Shown in pieces: positions 11,052-19,710 of a stretch of 21,695 bases of DNA. The stretch is taken from assembly GCA_900073065.1 (NCBI GenBank), contig FJOG01000002.1:333450-355144 (forward strand), read 5' to 3'. The stretch's first letter is position 1, and each line of letters opens with the position of its first letter. The DNA comes from Phialocephala subalpina (lineage: Eukaryota > Ascomycota > Leotiomycetes > Helotiales > Mollisiaceae). Made by a program: the position numbers and the translations under genes. Under the pieces are notes generated by a model. That model was not told where the DNA came from. It was given only the letters and a program-made list of their open reading frames with translations, and made no database searches.

Positions 11052-11313
11052 TATTACGTGTAAGATTAAGTGTTTTACTAGCGCAGCTTCTAATTGGCTT
11101 ACAATTACTACTCAAGGTTGCGCAGTCTCTATAACCTACGTAGAGCTCGCGTAAGTTTACGCGTAGCGTAAGAGGTTTTACGAGGGTTATACGGTTATTA
11201 TTCTTAGGCTATTATTCTGTATATAAAGGCTCTTTGAATCTCTAGTAGAAAGATAAAGATTAGTCTAATACTAATCTGATTTATTGTTGCCTCCTTCTAT
11301 TTTACATTTCACA
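11052..11313 (+). repeat. 3' long terminal repeat (262 bp), RIP-mutated
   Basis: It aligns gap-free with the 5' LTR. The start is TATTACGTG because the terminal TG has become TA. By my count about 40 transitions and no transversions separate the LTRs, 37 of them C-to-T or G-to-A in this copy. All 11 CpG dinucleotides of the 5' LTR are kept. The self-primer motif reads AAAGATTAG here instead of AGAGATTAG. Confidence 0.95.
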
Positions 11314-11318
11314 CAAGC
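11314..11318. repeat. Right target-site duplication (CAAGC)
   Basis: Exact copy of 2885-2889, immediately after the CA that ends the 3' LTR. Confidence 0.93.
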
Positions 11319-12000
11319 TCTCAAAGTATTATCCTAATATCGCCAATAGAAAATTCATAATTACGCGCTCAAAAAACGCTTTAATAAACTTAATAAAAAT
11401 TTTCATTTGAATTTATAAATACTTTTTATATTTAAATTAACCCAATAATATAATTAAGAATTCAAATATTATATTTCTAATAAATTTACTTTATTTTTAT
11501 TATAAATATATATTCGTATTTTAATTAATTTAATTTAATTAAATATTAATATAAATTTTTTCTTTAGGATATTATATAATAAATAAAATAAAATAAAGAT
11601 TAATTAATTTTCTTAAATTTAAATAAAAAATATTAAATATAATTCTTTAATTAGTTTATTAATAAATATTATAATATATATTAAATATTAAAATTATATT
11701 TATATTAATAAATAATCGCATATTATAAAATCGTAATTATAAAATCTTTTAAATATATTTTTTATTTATAGTATTAAAATTTTATTCTTTTTATAATTTT
11801 ATAATTACGTAATTTTTAAAGGGATTTCCAAGGGATTTCCTCTTAATATTTAAATCGATTATAATAAGTAAATATAAGCCCAAAGTTCTAAAGAATATCC
11901 TTCAGAATATTAAAGGAATTATTATACCAAAAGAATTTTATTTTATTGCGAGTTATTATTTTCTTTAAAATTTACCATTTTTATAAAGAAGTACATTTTA
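11319..12000. other. AT-rich tract, probably an old RIP-degraded repeat
   Basis: The composition is extreme: long runs of A and T with rare C, many of the remaining C residues in CpG. No frame can be followed and I see no terminal repeats. The gypsy element inserted at the left edge of this tract, so normal DNA lies on one side of the original target and AT-rich DNA on the other. Confidence 0.55.
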
Positions 12001-12597
12001 AGAAATGAGAAGGCAAATATCTTGAAAGCTTGGAGCTTTGGTAGAATGATGTTATATGAATAACTTCCTTGATATATAGTAATGTGAATAACCTTAGCAA
12101 TCCAATCCTAAGACTTTATACTCGCCATTTCATTAGTATGAACTATACGAGGGATTCCTTCAAATACGAGCTGAAAATCAGACGCGATCACCTGGATAGT
12201 ACTGTATCACTATAACAGCCAAAGCTGACGATATATCACCGCCATTCGGGAAATACAAAACATGACTGGCGCATCGCTAATTACGCCAAGGAGGTACAGG
12301 TCACACAAGCTTCGGCTTCGAGGCTACGAGAAGCGAGGCGAAGAGCCAAATAACCTCTGCATGGTCTTGATGCCTCCGACTTAATTAAGCCAAAGATGAA
12401 ATGGTTTGCAAATCATGATTGCAAGCAGCAGTAATAAGTGAAGATGCGTTCTTGCAAAATAACAACAACTTCGGCAAAAGCAGGGCGCTCGTATCGCGCA
12501 GAACAATTCATTTGTTTTCCCTCCTCAACGTCCACAGTCAGTTCTTTCCTGCGTCCCTTTACGCATCCTTCTCCAGCATGCTCCTTTCATAGCGAAA
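12001..12597. other. 3' flank of the alpha-galactosidase gene
   Basis: Composition returns to normal by about 12050. This is where the terminator and polyadenylation region of the minus-strand alpha-galactosidase gene must lie, but I cannot point to a clear signal. An imperfect inverted repeat (CTTCGGCTTCG facing AGCGAGGCGAAG, about 12309-12342) could form a hairpin. A short open frame at 12438-12665 overlaps the 3' end of the gene and is not convincing. Confidence 0.4.
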
Positions 12598-14931
12598 CTA
12601 CCACACAACACTCAGCCCCACAAAATCAGCCGCATAATCCACCAAACCACCCGCAGTATTCGTGACAACAATAGCATTACTGCCCGTCGTCCAACCAGGC
12701 AACAATACTCCAAAGAGTCCTGTGTCCTGCCAGCCCAAGCCAACGCTAAACAGTTCGCTACTCTTCCCGCTCAATGGTACTTCGATTCTCGTCACGACGC
12801 CATTGACACTGATAGTCATGTTCCTTGTGTTCGTACCTGTGGTCCATGAGGTGCTGATCGCGATGTCATTGTTGATAAAATACACTGTGGCGTATTTACT
12901 TCCGGCAATGGCGGTGCTTGGGGCTGTGACGGAGAGTGTTGCTGAACCTGTGCTGGAAAGATAGCCGACTTTTGACCCGACTGGTGCACAGAGTCCTGAA
13001 CTGCAGGTTGTTCGACTTGCGGCGCCTACAAGAGCAAATGAAGTGCTGGGGTAGAGAGTTGAGGTTGGAGCGGTGATTGTGAGCACCGAGGGGGTGAGGG
13101 AAGATACTATAACGACAGTATTGGCATTTGAGGCCGTGAGGGAAATAGGGATGCTGAGTGTAAGCGTATTGGCTGGTAAACTATAAGCTACGCTGTTGAC
13201 AGTGACTGATGTTGTAGTTGCGCTGCTCTGAGAGAAGGTGATAACGCAAGTATAAGCATTGCTAGTAGTAGCGCCCTAAAAAACAAGTCAGTCTATCCTT
13301 TTTCTAGATAAACCTAAAGCCGGAGCTAGAGAAACACGTTTCAAAAGCTGTGCCTCTGAGAGGATGCTCCAGACACAAGTTTCACAAACTCCGGCTCAAC
13401 AGAAAGGATAAAAGAATTAGTAGAAAATAATGCTTACGTAAACATGTGAGAAAGTAGTCGTTGTGCTAGAATTGTGAGTTCATGTCCAATCCGTGAGGTG
13501 AGGTACATACCCAGAAGTGACCGCATCAGCCACGACATATGTCCCAGCAACGGTAGTCCCGCTCAATTCAAGTAACATTGTACCATGAGCTGCAACCGAA
13601 CCGGTATATGAAGTGAGAACATTTGTGGATGTCGCAGCATTCCAGATGTTCTTGACAGATGCAGCTTTCTGGAATCCGACATCTGGAAGATTCAATGTCA
13701 GACTCGTAGCTACATTGCTCAGGTTGATGACAGCAACAACGGTTCGGCTGCCACTCAGTGGTCCTGACCAGATCTCGTATCCTGCGGATGTAAATCTTCT
13801 GACAAAGCTGGCTGCCACACCAAGACTGTCCTGGTTATACCCAATGACGTCCGAGTTCAGGAGGATGTTCAACGATGAGGAGGTGATGCTTCCGGCGGTA
13901 TCGCTCAATCTGCCTCCAATTATCAATGGGCTTTTGACAATAGCCCACATGGTAAAATGCGTTTGTTCTTCCGCAGCGGTGAAAACATTGTTGCCGACTT
14001 CTAGCATATCGAGATCAAGCCAGTGTCCTGGTCCGGCAAAGCTTGTCTGAGATATTGCTTGATTCAGGATCCGAGCGACGGTACCGAAGGATGGTATTAT
14101 GTCATTCCCGATGCGCCATGAATTCCCAATTGTGGGTGCCCAGGCGGAAGGGAAGTCCACGCCCCATTCGCAGATTGCATACACGATTGGCCTTCCAGTC
14201 GCAGCGATGGCTGCGGACATGTTGGCAAAGCGAGCAGATGGTGATGTTGGAGGAGTGAAGTCCGTGTCAGGGTATCCAGCTGAAGCTTCGGAATAGCAGT
14301 TGTCGACTAGGGGTGTTAGAACTTCCTCGACTCAGGAGTATGGAACTTAGATTTACATTTGATCATGTCAGCGCCCCACGAAGCAAACGTCAGCGCATCG
14401 GCTTGTTCATGACCTGGATATTCAGCATTGTCTGGTTTGACGATTCTCAACACCTACCTAAGCTGCCCACTTGGGTTGGCGAACCTGTCATGCACATTTG
14501 TATTCCAGAGTCCGAATATACTCCAAACTTCAAACCCCTCGCATGTAGGAATTGCCCGAGAGCAAAGTAGCCACTTGGGAACAGCGTAGGACTCCATGTG
14601 ATGGATCCGTTTGCGAGACGAGCTGGTAATGTCCATCCACAGTCGACTGTAACAAAATTATATCCCTTCGCTAGGAGGCCGAGATCGACTAGTGCTTGTG
14701 CATTTGATTGGACAATGGCCTCATTAGGAGAGCAGGAGTAATGGTTGTAGGTGTTCCATCTGCAGAAAAACCATTAGCATTAGAAGTGGCAGATCTGAGG
14801 GAGAAATCTTACCCCATTGGCGGTGTTATTGCGAGTCCATTGGCAAGTCGCGGGTTGAGATCCACCGGAGATCCGCATAGAGTAGCTGGAAACAATGCAA
14901 GCAGAGCAATTTGCTTGAGAGAGAAAAACAT
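12598..14931 (-). CDS. aglD: Secreted GH27 alpha-galactosidase (AglD-like), six exons
   Basis: Hydrolyses terminal alpha-galactosyl residues of plant oligosaccharides and galactomannans outside the cell (EC 3.2.1.22). Exons on the minus strand: 14931-14813, 14759-14458, 14413-14357, 14306-13511, 13465-13438 and 13275-12598, giving 659 residues and no internal stop. Residues 1 to about 20 form a signal peptide. The GH27 barrel opens with NGLAITPPMGWNTYN (about 31-45). KFDNC carries the likely nucleophile Asp161, CEWG follows at 205-208, and SWRIGND carries the likely acid/base Asp228. LDMLEVG and KSPLIIGG are further family motifs. A 28-nt exon encodes a Thr-rich linker to a C-terminal beta-rich domain of about 225 residues, possibly CBM35-like. 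The length and this architecture resemble the Aspergillus AglD group. Introns are 44-53 bp except the last (162 bp). AT-rich tracts lie about 0.6 kb downstream and about 1 kb upstream, yet the gene shows no RIP damage. The subfamily label is less sure than the enzyme class. Confidence 0.9.
13318..13396. repeat. Imperfect inverted repeat inside the last intron of the alpha-galactosidase gene
   Basis: AGCCGGAG at 13318-13325 faces CTCCGGCT at 13389-13396. The arms continue inward with about 70% pairing for some 27 bases, and a smaller palindrome, CCTCTGAGAGG, lies near the centre. The host intron (13276-13437) is 162 bp against 44-53 bp for the other four, so the hairpin accounts for most of the extra length. 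It could be a small MITE-like insertion, but I see no clear target duplication. Confidence 0.5.
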
Positions 14932-15250
14932 GTTGCTGGCTTCGAAGAAATAATCGTCTGAGAAACTCTTGACTTACTGAACTCCTCCTTACCTTGAGTT
15001 CCATGGCGATCTTAAGTACTTTGGGCTAGTCGGAGCGAGGCATTCAACTGTCAACCTTCCCCGACCTTCCCCAGGAAATGTCAGGAGGTACATCTTGTGC
15101 CTTGCCGACTCGCAGATCTGGGGTATTCTTCCATGAATAATCAAAGACGCTTGTCTGGGGAAGGAGGAACGATGTGCTCGTTTTGCAGAAGACTCAGATG
15201 CGCTCCAATGGCAGCATATCGCGGAAAAGTTAAAATTTAACCACAAGATC
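14932..15250 (-). promoter_or_regulatory. Upstream region of the alpha-galactosidase gene with CreA-like sites
   Basis: Several CTGGGG hexamers, which fit the SYGGRG consensus of the carbon-catabolite repressor CreA, occur here: 15069-15074 (minus strand), 15118-15123 and 15155-15160. Fungal alpha-galactosidase genes are commonly glucose-repressed, so this would make sense. The motif is short and degenerate and several chance hits are possible, so this is suggestive only. I cannot identify a TATA box. Confidence 0.25.
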
Positions 15251-15893
15251 GCGTCGGGGGGAGATCCAGATGCGGAAGATGCGCTGAGGGGAAGCTGCAG
15301 GTACGGAGTTAGATCCAGAAAGAATCCATGCTAAAGGATGCCCTCATTGTTGGTCGTTTGTCAAGAAAAGGTTTGAATCTCGACATCGTTGTCGCGTTAA
15401 ACGCAACCTCGGTTGTCTCTAAATGCCGAGTACGGGTACGAGTGGGACAACACCTGACATCGTCGGTATGTCACGGCCTACGCCTGATATTTGAAGCCGA
15501 ATTTTACGAACAAATTGGACCCCACATTCGACGAATTTTAGGTTTTCGGATTCGAGATCCCTGGCCTCTGATTCGTCAGTTTCGAGGGTTTTGCGGGTTT
15601 GATTCATGAATTTTATGAAGAATATAGATTCTACTAGAATTCTACTAAAATAGCCTTATTTTACTTGAAATCGAGTATTTTGGTAATATCTTGATAGCCT
15701 TATTATATATCGAAGAAAACACTAGATTTAAGGTTAATTGATATGCGAATTTACTTTTCGGTCTAGAATTATGGCATTGTGACCCTCCCTCCTTGTCATA
15801 CCCTCCTATCACTTATATAGTATTCCCAGTCGGGCAAAATATCGATAAAGAAGATCGAACCGGTATAAAGTCCATTGTAGATTAGGAGAGAGT
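15251..15893. other. Unassigned DNA between the alpha-galactosidase promoter and the pogo element
   Basis: No credible gene. The part at 15425-15455 reads, on the minus strand, CAGGTGTTGTCCCACTCGTA followed by further CCCG-rich sequence, which resembles the outer end of a hAT transposon. A second CAG-start candidate, CAGTCGGGCAAAATATC, begins at 15827. Because the pogo element inserted next to the hAT transposase, the outer end of that hAT copy should lie to the left of 15893, and the 15827 site would put it about 110 bases beyond the stop codon. Neither end can be proved without its partner. Confidence 0.3.
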
Positions 15894-15894
15894 A

Positions 15895-15915
15895 CGAAAG
15901 GCCGGTTAACAAGTA
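15895..15915 (+). repeat. Outer part of the left pogo terminal inverted repeat
   Basis: The 16 bases GGCCGGTTAACAAGTA (15900-15915) are the exact reverse complement of 19645-19660, and the match extends outward to 15895 with two transitions. It is preceded by TA, the target dinucleotide of Tc1/mariner/pogo elements. It stops abruptly at TA (15914-15915), where the nested element begins. Confidence 0.88.
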
Positions 15916-17437
15916 TTGAGCCTTAATCCGTGCATTTAATTACGTGAAACCTTAAATATCGTGAACGTCGATAATTTACTTCATAATAAATAACTTTAAT
16001 ATTAATATATTAATTATATTATAAGTTCTAAACGCTTTTATACGTTTAAAATTAATAAAAGTAATTTCCTTGGATATATTAACGATAGCGAAAATATTAT
16101 ATTAGCGGCAAAAAAAGTCAAAATCAATATTAAAATAACGCGTAAAATCAAAAAAGCGCGACGACGAAAATACTATTTATTGCGATTATAATAACTTATT
16201 AACGCCTTCTTTTTACGATCAAATAATTATATAATCGAAAAACGGAAAATATTTGATTTTTTTAAAATTAAATATAAAGTAATTAAATAATATTATTATT
16301 TAAGATTGCTATTATCGCGAGGTATTAAATTTTGATATTTCTTAAGAATTCGATTTTATTACTTCTAAAAATATAATCCGTATAATATTACGATAACTTG
16401 GAAACTATTAAATAAAGTTTATAAAGAAATTCGATTTTATTTTTATTTAAAAAATTATTTGATATGAAATTATTTTAAAGCAAAAATACTAAATAATAAA
16501 AAGTAAAAAAAAGTATTATTTTTGGATAAAACTTTTATTTTAATCGGAAAATATCGTAAAAAATATTATATATTACGAAAAATTAATAAAATATATAAAA
16601 ATAATTATATTAAAATTCGATATAATAATTATTCGTAAATTATATTCTAAAGAATTTTCTCTTATAATTTCAAAAGGTTATATTACGTTTATCGCAAAGA
16701 AATAATTATTTAAATAAAATAATATATTAGAATTATTAAAGTATATAACGATTTATAAATACTAATTATATAAATAAAATAAAATATTAAAATTATCGAG
16801 GATATTATAAAATAAATAATACTTAAAAATTTTTTTTTTAAAAATTTATATTATTCGAAAACTTCGTTAAAAATTACCTTTTAATTATATTACGAAAGAA
16901 GAATAAAAACGATATTAATTATATATAATATAAATATAAAATATTCGAATTTTTTCTTATTTTTTATATATACAAAATAAGCTTTTAACGCCTTTATAAC
17001 CCCGATATTCTCGATATTCTTGGTTTTATTTTCCAATAAAATAATATAATTTCTTATATTAGCTATTAAATAATAAAATTATTTCAAAAAAAGAAAATAA
17101 AAATATTAGAATACTTTAGGAATTCGCTCGATATAAGCGCTATTAAGAAAATTTAAATGCTTATAAAGATTAAGATTATAAATATATAAAATCGATTTTA
17201 TATTCTCGAATAAATAAAAAGAATTTAATATATTAAATAGGAAACATTAGAATAAAATATAATTCGTAAATAAATTATTAAAATAATAAAAAATAATCAA
17301 TGGATATTAAATAATAAAGGAGGCAATTATTTCCATGGATAATTAGCAAATTAATCGAATTATTATAGAATTAAAACTTGGTTTAAATACTAATTTTAGT
17401 ATTTTCGAATATTTTTTTCGTTACGTGTAAAGCTTAA
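15916..17437 (+). mobile_element. Tc1-like (DD34E) transposon nested in the pogo terminal repeat
   Basis: The 1,522-bp element is flanked by TA on both sides (15914-15915 and 17438-17439). Its ends are TTGAGCCTTA on the left and, read on the minus strand, TTAAGCTTTA on the right; the two differences are RIP-type transitions, so a terminal inverted repeat of at least 10 bp is visible. Excising the element with one TA rejoins the pogo terminal repeat exactly, which is independent proof of the boundaries. The length is typical for Tc1-like elements. The interior is heavily RIP-mutated. Confidence 0.87.
16450..17344 (+). pseudogene. Tc1-like DDE transposase relic
   Basis: LDKTF at about 16522 corresponds to the (S/T)DETW block with the first catalytic Asp (16525-16527), and is followed by a stretch that keeps the GKxRKK...RKxxxxY pattern of fungal Tc1-like transposases. 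FQ-stop-NN at 17031-17045 corresponds to FQQDNA, with the second Asp changed to Asn (17040-17042). NSLDISAIKK at 17121-17150 corresponds to NSPDLxPIEN. The third catalytic residue, 35 codons after the second (34 residues between), is now Lys (AAG, 17145-17147), from Glu. A GGNYFHG C-terminal motif ends at about 17340. The first Asp is in a different frame from the other two, so at least one indel exists. The N-terminal DNA-binding part is too degraded to delimit. The enzyme would cut and paste the nested element, and this copy is dead. Confidence 0.8.
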
Positions 17438-17478
17438 TAACCGAGATCCCGTGTCGGTGCATATCCTTACCAAAAGCA
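17438..17478 (+). repeat. Inner part of the left pogo terminal inverted repeat
   Basis: Matches the reverse complement of 19606-19646 at 38 of 41 positions. The first 24 bases (17438-17461) are identical, and the three later differences are C-to-T or G-to-A. The TA at 17438-17439 is the second copy of the target duplication made by the nested Tc1-like element. The block is a GC-rich island in an otherwise AT-rich tract. Confidence 0.88.
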
Positions 17479-17639
17479 TATATTAAAATTTCGCAAAAAT
17501 CAACTTTATTATACTTTTTAATTATAGTTAGAATAAATAAATTAGTACTTATAAGCGCTATTATAAATATATTTCGAAGGGGAGAATATATTATACTTAT
17601 AATTATAATAAAAAATAAAAAATATTATTTTATAATCGT

Positions 17640-19487
17640 TTAAAGGCGGTTATATAACCTTATTAAAACTAGGAGGGAAGCGAACTTATTTTAATATTAA
17701 GCCTTTATTAATACCTAAGAAAAGCTTCTAATTAATCGGATTAATTTTCTAATGAATAAAGGAATCTTTTTTACGAATTAATTTATAAGGAATTTAATAA
17801 AAGAAATTAAAAGAAAAGATATAAAGAAAAATTAAATCGTTTAATTTTATTATAAATATAAAATCAAATTAAAAAGTATATATTTACGTAATTTGGATAA
17901 TTTGTGCGTTTTTTATAAAATATATTTTATTATTTGTTTTATTTTTTATAATAATAAAATAATTTAAATATTTTGATTTTTCTATTTATTAATATTTTAA
18001 TTAATTTAATAAGAATATTTTAATTCGTTTAAATAATTAAAAAATATTTAATTACGACCGAAAATATTTATAATTTCAATGAGAAAAAATCTTTTATTAA
18101 TATATCGCGTATAATAAAAAGGATTATAATATTAAAAGTATATAAATCGAATAAAATTACTAAAAATAAATAAAATAAAAACAAAGAATTTATTTTATTA
18201 CTAGTATACGTATTTATTATTAATCGAGTTATATTTTTACTTTTTATTTATTATAGCGCCAAAAAAGATTTATAAAATATATAAATTTAGGATTTATATT
18301 TAAATAATAGAATATAATTCGATTTTTCGAAGAATAAATAAAATAATAATACCATTAGTTTAATTTAATTAAAGAAAATATTTAAAAGGTTTATTAAATT
18401 TAAAAATCCTTAATTATATTAATTATTAATTATAAATAAATATTTTTTATATATTAATATAACTTTTGTAAACTTCGCAAATCGCTATAAGATTATTATT
18501 ATAATCTTTCCTCCTTATATAATTCATTGGTTATAACCTTTAAATATTAAACTTTTTTAACTTCTTTTAATTGTTTACTTTATAAAATTAAATAATTTAA
18601 TAAATAAAAATAAAAGTTTTATTTTAATATTTAAACGTTTTTTTTACTCTTTATTTAAGCGCGTATAAGAAAAATCTTTTATAGAGAAGAATATCTAATA
18701 TATATTCGCGAAACTTAAAATTTGATCTATTAATTCTATTTTTATCTTAGAGTAATTACAAAAGCTTATTAAAACCACCGATTCGAAAGACGTTAAAAGT
18801 TTTATTACCTTTAAAACTACTTTAGATATTCGTCGCATAAAAAGATATCTCTAGAATGCTCTAACGGAAGAAAAGAGAAAAGTTTAATTAGATCTTTAAT
18901 ATTCTTGAGAAGTAAATTACTAAGGTTTTTATAATCGAAAAAAAGCTAGTAACCTCCGAGAAGCTATTATTTTGGAGTAATAAAAACGTAAGAAAAGCAA
19001 GAGACTTAACTTAGCAAGCGAAGAAAATTAGGGTATTAATCTTTACTCGCTAAACAAAGTAAATAAGACTAAGAAATATCAAGTAAAATAAGATTAATTA
19101 GTAATAAAAGAGGAAAAGGCAAAAAAGGAAAGGAAAGTTATTAGAGAAACTAATAAGGCCAAGAAATAGAAGGAGCAAGAAGAGAAAAAACAGCGGCAAA
19201 TTGCTACTCAATTAAAGAAAGATCTCAAGGCAACTTCGGTTTCCATTTTGGGATAAGCTTTTCCTCGATTTTCTAAGTTAAAGTCTGCGCAAAAGCTCAC
19301 TAAAAGACTTGTTTTAAAGGCTCCCAAAGTGAGAGTAGTTTTTACTAGTCCTCAAAAGAAGTAAGACAAAAATCCTAAGAGCTTAATAATCACACTAAAA
19401 GTGCTATCACTAGACCCGGAAGTAATATAGTTAAATAGGGGTAAGCGGCCAATAAGGCTCCTATAACGCTTCAAGAATACAAAATAA
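17640..19487 (+). pseudogene. Fot1/pogo-type DD35D transposase relic
   Basis: From about 18060 to a stop at 19485-19487 a single frame can be followed with no indel. ENIYNFNEK at 18060-18086 is the ENIYNFDEK block, with the first catalytic Asp changed to Asn (18078-18080). LLIINKYFLYIN at about 18423-18458 comes from a LLIIDGHSSH-type block, second Asp to Asn (18435-18437). HWL-stop-PLNIKLF at 18525-18554 comes from HWLQPLD, third Asp to Asn (18543-18545). The last two lie 36 codons apart, the DD35D spacing. A highly charged Lys/Glu/Gln-rich C-terminal region (about 18936-19250) is typical of this family. The N-terminal helix-turn-helix part before 18000 is too mutated to read and its start is not known. 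G-to-A changes hit all three catalytic codons. Confidence 0.85.
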
Positions 19488-19605
19488 GTTTGTTAGCCTT
19501 CAAATTGATCAAATATTATACTTGGTTTCAAATATTAAGTGAAAATAATCGCTGGTTGTTGAGTAATAAGTTTTTAAAGTTGGGGAGCAGTATTTTAGTG
19601 GGGCG

Positions 19606-19665
19606 TGCTTTTGGCAGGGATGTGCACCGACACGGGATCTCGGTTACTTGTTAACCGGCCCTTCA
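19606..19665 (-). repeat. Right pogo terminal inverted repeat
   Basis: Uninterrupted and little-mutated 60-bp copy, followed by TA at 19666-19667. Read on the minus strand it begins TGAAGGGCCGGTTAACAAG and continues into the block shared with 17438-17478. It ends 44 bases before the stop codon of the hAT transposase. Confidence 0.88.
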
Positions 19666-19710
19666 TAGATAGAGTGGTTTCTTCGTCATCGTCATCTGTA
19701 AAAGAGCAAA

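Larger units (their letters stand above)
2890..11313 (+). mobile_element. Ty3/gypsy chromovirus-type LTR retrotransposon, complete but RIP-inactivated
   Basis: The 8,424-bp element is bounded by two 262-bp LTRs and a perfect CAAGC target duplication. Order: 5' LTR, primer-binding site, gag, pol (RT, RNase H, integrase, chromodomain), an extra frame, polypurine tract, 3' LTR. The RT-RNase H-integrase order places it in Ty3/gypsy, the terminal chromodomain in the chromoviruses, and the apparent self-priming site suggests the Tf1/sushi lineage. The pol frame from about 5820 to 9240 can be followed without an indel; the damage is almost entirely stop codons from CAA, CAG and TGG plus missense transitions, which is the RIP signature. 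The 5' LTR and the first kilobase are much less mutated than the body. No intact protein can be made from this copy. Confidence 0.95.
15895..19665 (+). mobile_element. Fot1/pogo-type DNA transposon, split by a nested Tc1-like element
   Basis: The outer boundaries are a TA at 15893-15894 and a TA at 19666-19667. The left terminal inverted repeat is in two pieces, 15895-15915 and 17440-17478. Joined, the 60 bases match the reverse complement of 19606-19665 at 55 positions, and the five differences are all transitions. The 3,771-bp span includes a 1,522-bp insertion plus a duplicated TA, so the original element was about 2,247 bp, normal for Fot1/pogo elements. The transposase relic on the plus strand has the DD35D spacing of this group. 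The interior is strongly AT-rich from RIP while the terminal repeats are nearly intact. Confidence 0.88.

Noticed and set aside
13276..13510. One long intron from GTATGT to TTTTTTAG in the alpha-galactosidase gene
   Set aside because: It puts the last exon out of frame; the two-intron model with a 28-nt exon keeps the frame and uses good splice sites.
12662..14296. Plus-strand open frames at 12662-12964, 13613-14050, 14043-14258 and 14099-14296
   Set aside because: All are antisense to exons of the GH27 gene, which has clear motifs and splice sites.
17438..19646. A free-standing pogo element starting at 17438
   Set aside because: The first 21 bases of the terminal repeat are missing there and are found at 15895-15915, on the other side of the Tc1-like element.
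19606..19665. CAGGGATGTGCACCG at 19615 as the end of the hAT element
   Set aside because: It looks like a hAT terminus, but the sequence and its outer neighbour recur inverted at 17438-17478 and fit a longer TA-flanked repeat that bounds the pogo element.
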